DNA of 8,310 bases, taken from Methanobrevibacter sp. Lineage in GTDB: Archaea > Methanobacteriota > Methanobacteria > Methanobacteriales > Methanobacteriaceae. Within the stretch, counting starts at the first letter, position 1. Each line of letters opens with the position of its first letter. This document shows positions 6,556-8,310 of the stretch, one piece after another. Under the pieces are notes generated by a model. That model was given only the letters and a program-made list of their open reading frames with translations. It did no database searches and had not been told where the DNA came from. A program made the translations under genes and the position numbers. The stretch lies in NCBI GenBank assembly GCA_009777005.1, contig WRMT01000127.1, positions 1 to 8,310 of the forward strand, written 5' to 3'.

Positions 6556-6777
6556 TTTATCATATTCTATATTAAAATAATTTGGTATAGGACTATAAGT
6601 TTATTAGGATTAATGTAAATCTTTTTCAGCTATATAAAGCTCTTTTAAAGCTTTATCAACAATGTATTTATCATATTCTATATTAAAATAATTTGGTATA
6701 GGACTATGAGTTTATTAGGATTAATGTAAATCTTTTTCAGCTATATAAAGCTCTTTTAAAGCTTTATCAATCGTGTA
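6556..6777. repeat. 111-bp tandem duplication of the NifX-like gene 3' end
   Basis: Bases 6556-6666 and 6667-6777 are head-to-tail copies offset by exactly 111. They differ at one internal base (6597 versus 6708) and at three adjacent bases near the right edge (6660-6662 versus 6771-6773). The unit spans the last 19 codons and stop of the NifX-like gene plus 54 bases beyond it. The downstream (left) copy is an orphan C-terminal tail, YIVDKALKELYIAEKDLH and a stop, without the rest of the gene. Confidence 0.95.
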
Positions 6778-7062
6778 AGATGTCACATAAGGTTTTATCT
6801 TCTTATCAATTAGCACGTTTATAGCTCCAGGACCTACATTTGAAACTAATAGAACTTTAACATCCTGAATTAAGTTCACAGCATTATTCATTATATCTGC
6901 AGCATGGTCTCCCTTACTACATGGAGGAATATTCTCTCTAGCTTCAATAAATTCATATGTTCCATCATCGTTTATTACATATATTAAAAATTCTTTTGCT
7001 TTTCCAAAATGTTCATTTACTTTTTCTTTATCTGTACTTACTACAGCTACTTTGAAAGTCAT
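6721..7062 (-). CDS. NifX/NafY-like dinitrogenase Fe-Mo cofactor family protein
   Basis: A 113-residue cytoplasmic protein of the NifX/NafY/NifB-C-terminal fold (dinitrogenase iron-molybdenum cofactor biosynthesis family). Recognisable features are the first strand KVAVVSTDKEKVNEHFG (4-20), the HFGKAKEF segment (18-25), a cysteine-bearing loop PPCSKGDHAADI (46-57), and the VLLVSNVGPGAINVLIDKKIKP region (70-91). Members bind metal-sulfur clusters or hold them during cofactor delivery. Archaea carry many stand-alone copies unlinked to nitrogenase, and no nif genes are seen here, so its target is unknown. I start at M7062: GGAGG at 7068-7072 lies five bases upstream and the family begins with this strand. 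A farther ATG at 7092 would add ten residues overlapping that ribosome site. The 3' end is part of a 111-bp tandem duplication, but this copy is complete. Confidence 0.88.
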   Translation of the reverse strand: MTFKVAVVSTDKEKVNEHFGKAKEFLIYVINDDGTYEFIEARENIPPCSKGDHAADIMNNAVNLIQDVKVLLVSNVGPGAINVLIDKKIKPYVTSYTIDKALKELYIAEKDLH

Positions 7063-7067
7063 ATTTT

Positions 7068-7072
7068 CCTCC
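7068..7072 (-). promoter_or_regulatory. Ribosome binding site for the NifX-like start
   Basis: The minus strand reads GGAGG followed by AAAAT and ATG at 7062. It is a perfect Shine-Dalgarno core at proper spacing and favours this start over the in-frame ATG at 7092. Confidence 0.8.
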
Positions 7073-7092
7073 ATTTTATATTTACACGGCAT

Positions 7093-7891
7093 TGTCTAAA
7101 ATTCTGCTAATAGATAAATTTTCAATAAATATGAAAAATTTAATAATATAAAAAGAATCCTTAATTACATTCTATTTTTAAAATAAAGTGAAATAGTTAT
7201 TTTTGAAGTATTATGAAAACATTATTATCCATACTAAATTTTTTCATCAGTATAATTCTGGACAGTGCCTATATAAATTAAAGTTGTCAAAATTAGCTAA
7301 TTAAATCCAGTTAATTTATAATTAATTTGGTTCTGATTCCTAAAATAATTAAATTTTAAATTCAAATTTTATATTTATAGTAATCGACAAAATTTTTGAA
7401 AATGTCAATCTTGATTAATTTATCAAATTTTATTTAATTAAATATGATTTAAAGGGTTTTTAACAAGTTTAAAATCATCATCATTTTTAAATCAAATGTC
7501 GAGCAATATATACACTTGAAAAAAAATATTTTAAGGAATTAATTAAATATAATTTTATTATTAAAATTAAAACGTTTATTTTATTATTATCCTTTTAAAG
7601 TGAATTTTTTTAATAAAGAAAAAATAAATATTAATTAATTTATTAATGAAATAATGGATATAATAATTTAAAATTTCATTAGTTAAAATCTTTATTTTAA
7701 GACAATATTTAAATACTACTATGATTAAATTTTGAATAAATTATTAATTCTATTTCGAGTATTTAATTCTTTTAAGTAAACTATGATTATAAAATCCCTT
7801 GAAAAAATTTGATAATATATATTAATCTAAAATATCCATTAACAATGATTTTATATAAAAACCACAACTAATTATTTATATTATCCTGTTT
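7093..7891. other. Gene-free stretch with palindromes
   Basis: About 800 bases of AT-rich sequence without a convincing gene. It contains a perfect 12-base palindrome AATTAGCTAATT (7291-7302) just downstream of a plus-strand TATA-like CTATATAAATTA (7269-7280), and a hairpin with arms ATGATTTAAA (7444-7453) and TTTAAAATCAT (7468-7478). A 22-codon reading frame from the ATG at 7214 is hydrophobic but lacks a ribosome site. No tRNA-like structure is seen. Confidence 0.45.
7142..7155 (-). promoter_or_regulatory. Possible TATA box of the NifX-like gene
   Basis: The minus strand reads TTTTTATATTATTA here, about 85 bases before the start codon, which would put transcription start near 7120. A second A/T element (AATATAAAAT, about 7072-7081) is too close to the start to serve. 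Confidence 0.25.
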
Positions 7892-8116
7892 TTATCTATA
7901 TTCTTCCCAACTTTTTATCAAATTTTTGATAGTAGCATTGTTAGGATTGTTTTGAAGTAGTTCCTTTAATTCATCAGAATGATCCATTAAACAATCTTGC
8001 ATTCCACATACAGGACAATTTTCTCCTCCTTCTTGCGATAAAAAATAAACTCCCGAGATTATTACAGCTATTATTCCAATAATCAATCCTATTGTTATAT
8101 AAATTTTTTTATTCAT
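7892..8116 (-). CDS. Small single-pass membrane protein with CPVCGM cysteine cluster
   Basis: A 74-residue protein I do not recognise as a named family. Residues 5-27 (from IYITIGLIIG to YFLS) form one strong hydrophobic helix after MNKK, giving a membrane anchor or uncleaved signal with the rest probably outside the cell membrane. The exposed part starts with C34PVC37GMQDC42, followed by H46, and ends in a charged, helix-prone region. CPVCGM resembles the DPVCGM metal-binding start of YHS domains, so metal or heme-related binding or thiol chemistry is possible, but no full YHS domain is present. The ATG is supported by GAGG at 8124-8127 with suitable spacing. It has no close neighbour, and about 800 bases separate it from the NifX-like gene. 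Hydrophobicity pattern, ribosome site and cysteine spacing argue that it is a real gene. Confidence 0.75.
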   Translation of the reverse strand: MNKKIYITIGLIIGIIAVIISGVYFLSQEGGENCPVCGMQDCLMDHSDELKELLQNNPNNATIKNLIKSWEEYR

Positions 8117-8310
8117 GAAAAAACCTCATTTATAAATTTATTTCTACTCAATTTTAACCTATCAGTTTTTTTCTAAGTCAATGAGGCTGTCCCATGATTA
8201 AATTTAACGGAATTTTAAATTTTTTCAATTTACAATTAAATGGTTATAAATTGATTATTAATTCTAAATATTGATATTAATTATTTATTCTTTAAATCAA
8301 AAATAATTAA
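8117..8310. other. AT-rich right edge with a GAGGCTGTCCCA motif
   Basis: Contains the upstream region of the small membrane protein gene, then AT-rich sequence without an ORF. The segment TGAGGCTGTCCCATGA at about 8182-8197 is strikingly richer in G/C than its surroundings and resembles the outer ends of some insertion sequences. No transposase is present, and no matching partner end is visible in the window. Confidence 0.35.

Noticed and set aside
6721..7062. Evidence for a nitrogen-fixation locus from the NifX-like gene
   Set aside because: Stand-alone family members are common in archaea and no nifHDKEN-type gene is in the window.
7214..7282. 22-codon hydrophobic peptide (starts MKTLLSILNFF)
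   Set aside because: No ribosome binding site, very short, and hydrophobic codons are expected by chance in A/T-rich DNA.

Overview
The window looks like chromosomal DNA of an AT-rich methanogenic archaeon, most likely a Methanobacteriales member such as Methanobrevibacter or Methanosphaera. Three things point there: a methanogenesis marker protein 8 gene, a COG2522-type archaeal regulator, and very AT-rich spacers with archaeal TATA-like boxes and GGTGA/GGAGG-type ribosome binding sites. The genus is inferred from composition and gene style, not proven. Coding density is low. Long spacers of about 300 to 800 bases separate the genes and hold repeats and palindromes but no RNA genes that I can recognise.

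The left half (1-4153) is on the minus strand and carries, in transcription order, metY (PLP-dependent O-acetylhomoserine sulfhydrylase, 2846-4153), cysK (O-acetylserine sulfhydrylase / cysteine synthase, 1087-2055) and a methanogenesis marker 8 protein (170-1000). MetY and CysK both put sulfide onto an activated amino-acid skeleton, giving homocysteine and cysteine, so this is a small sulfur-assimilation locus. The 790-base metY-cysK spacer holds three near-perfect copies of a 41-bp tandem repeat plus a decayed fourth. A 12-bp perfect inverted repeat pair lies at the extreme left edge.

Divergent from metY across a 506-base spacer is a plus-strand gene (4660-5127) for a helix-turn-helix regulator with nine cysteines, including three CxxC pairs. 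Its position suggests, without proving, a redox- or metal-sensing regulator of the adjacent sulfur genes.

Next comes a 5'-truncated group II intron (about 5201-6231, plus strand). It keeps the second half of the reverse transcriptase/maturase, starting at the EGDFKSCFD motif, then a recognisable domain V and a well-formed domain VI with a bulged branch-point A. The 5' ribozyme domains and the protein's N-terminus are gone, as expected for an insertion whose reverse transcription stopped early.

The right part has a minus-strand NifX/NafY-like (dinitrogenase Fe-Mo cofactor family) small protein (6721-7062). Its 3' end has been tandemly duplicated as a 111-bp unit, leaving an orphan C-terminal tail downstream. 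After a gene-free stretch of about 800 bases comes a minus-strand 74-residue single-pass membrane protein with a CPVCGM-type cysteine cluster (7892-8116). No CRISPR array, tRNA, rRNA or complete mobile element is visible.
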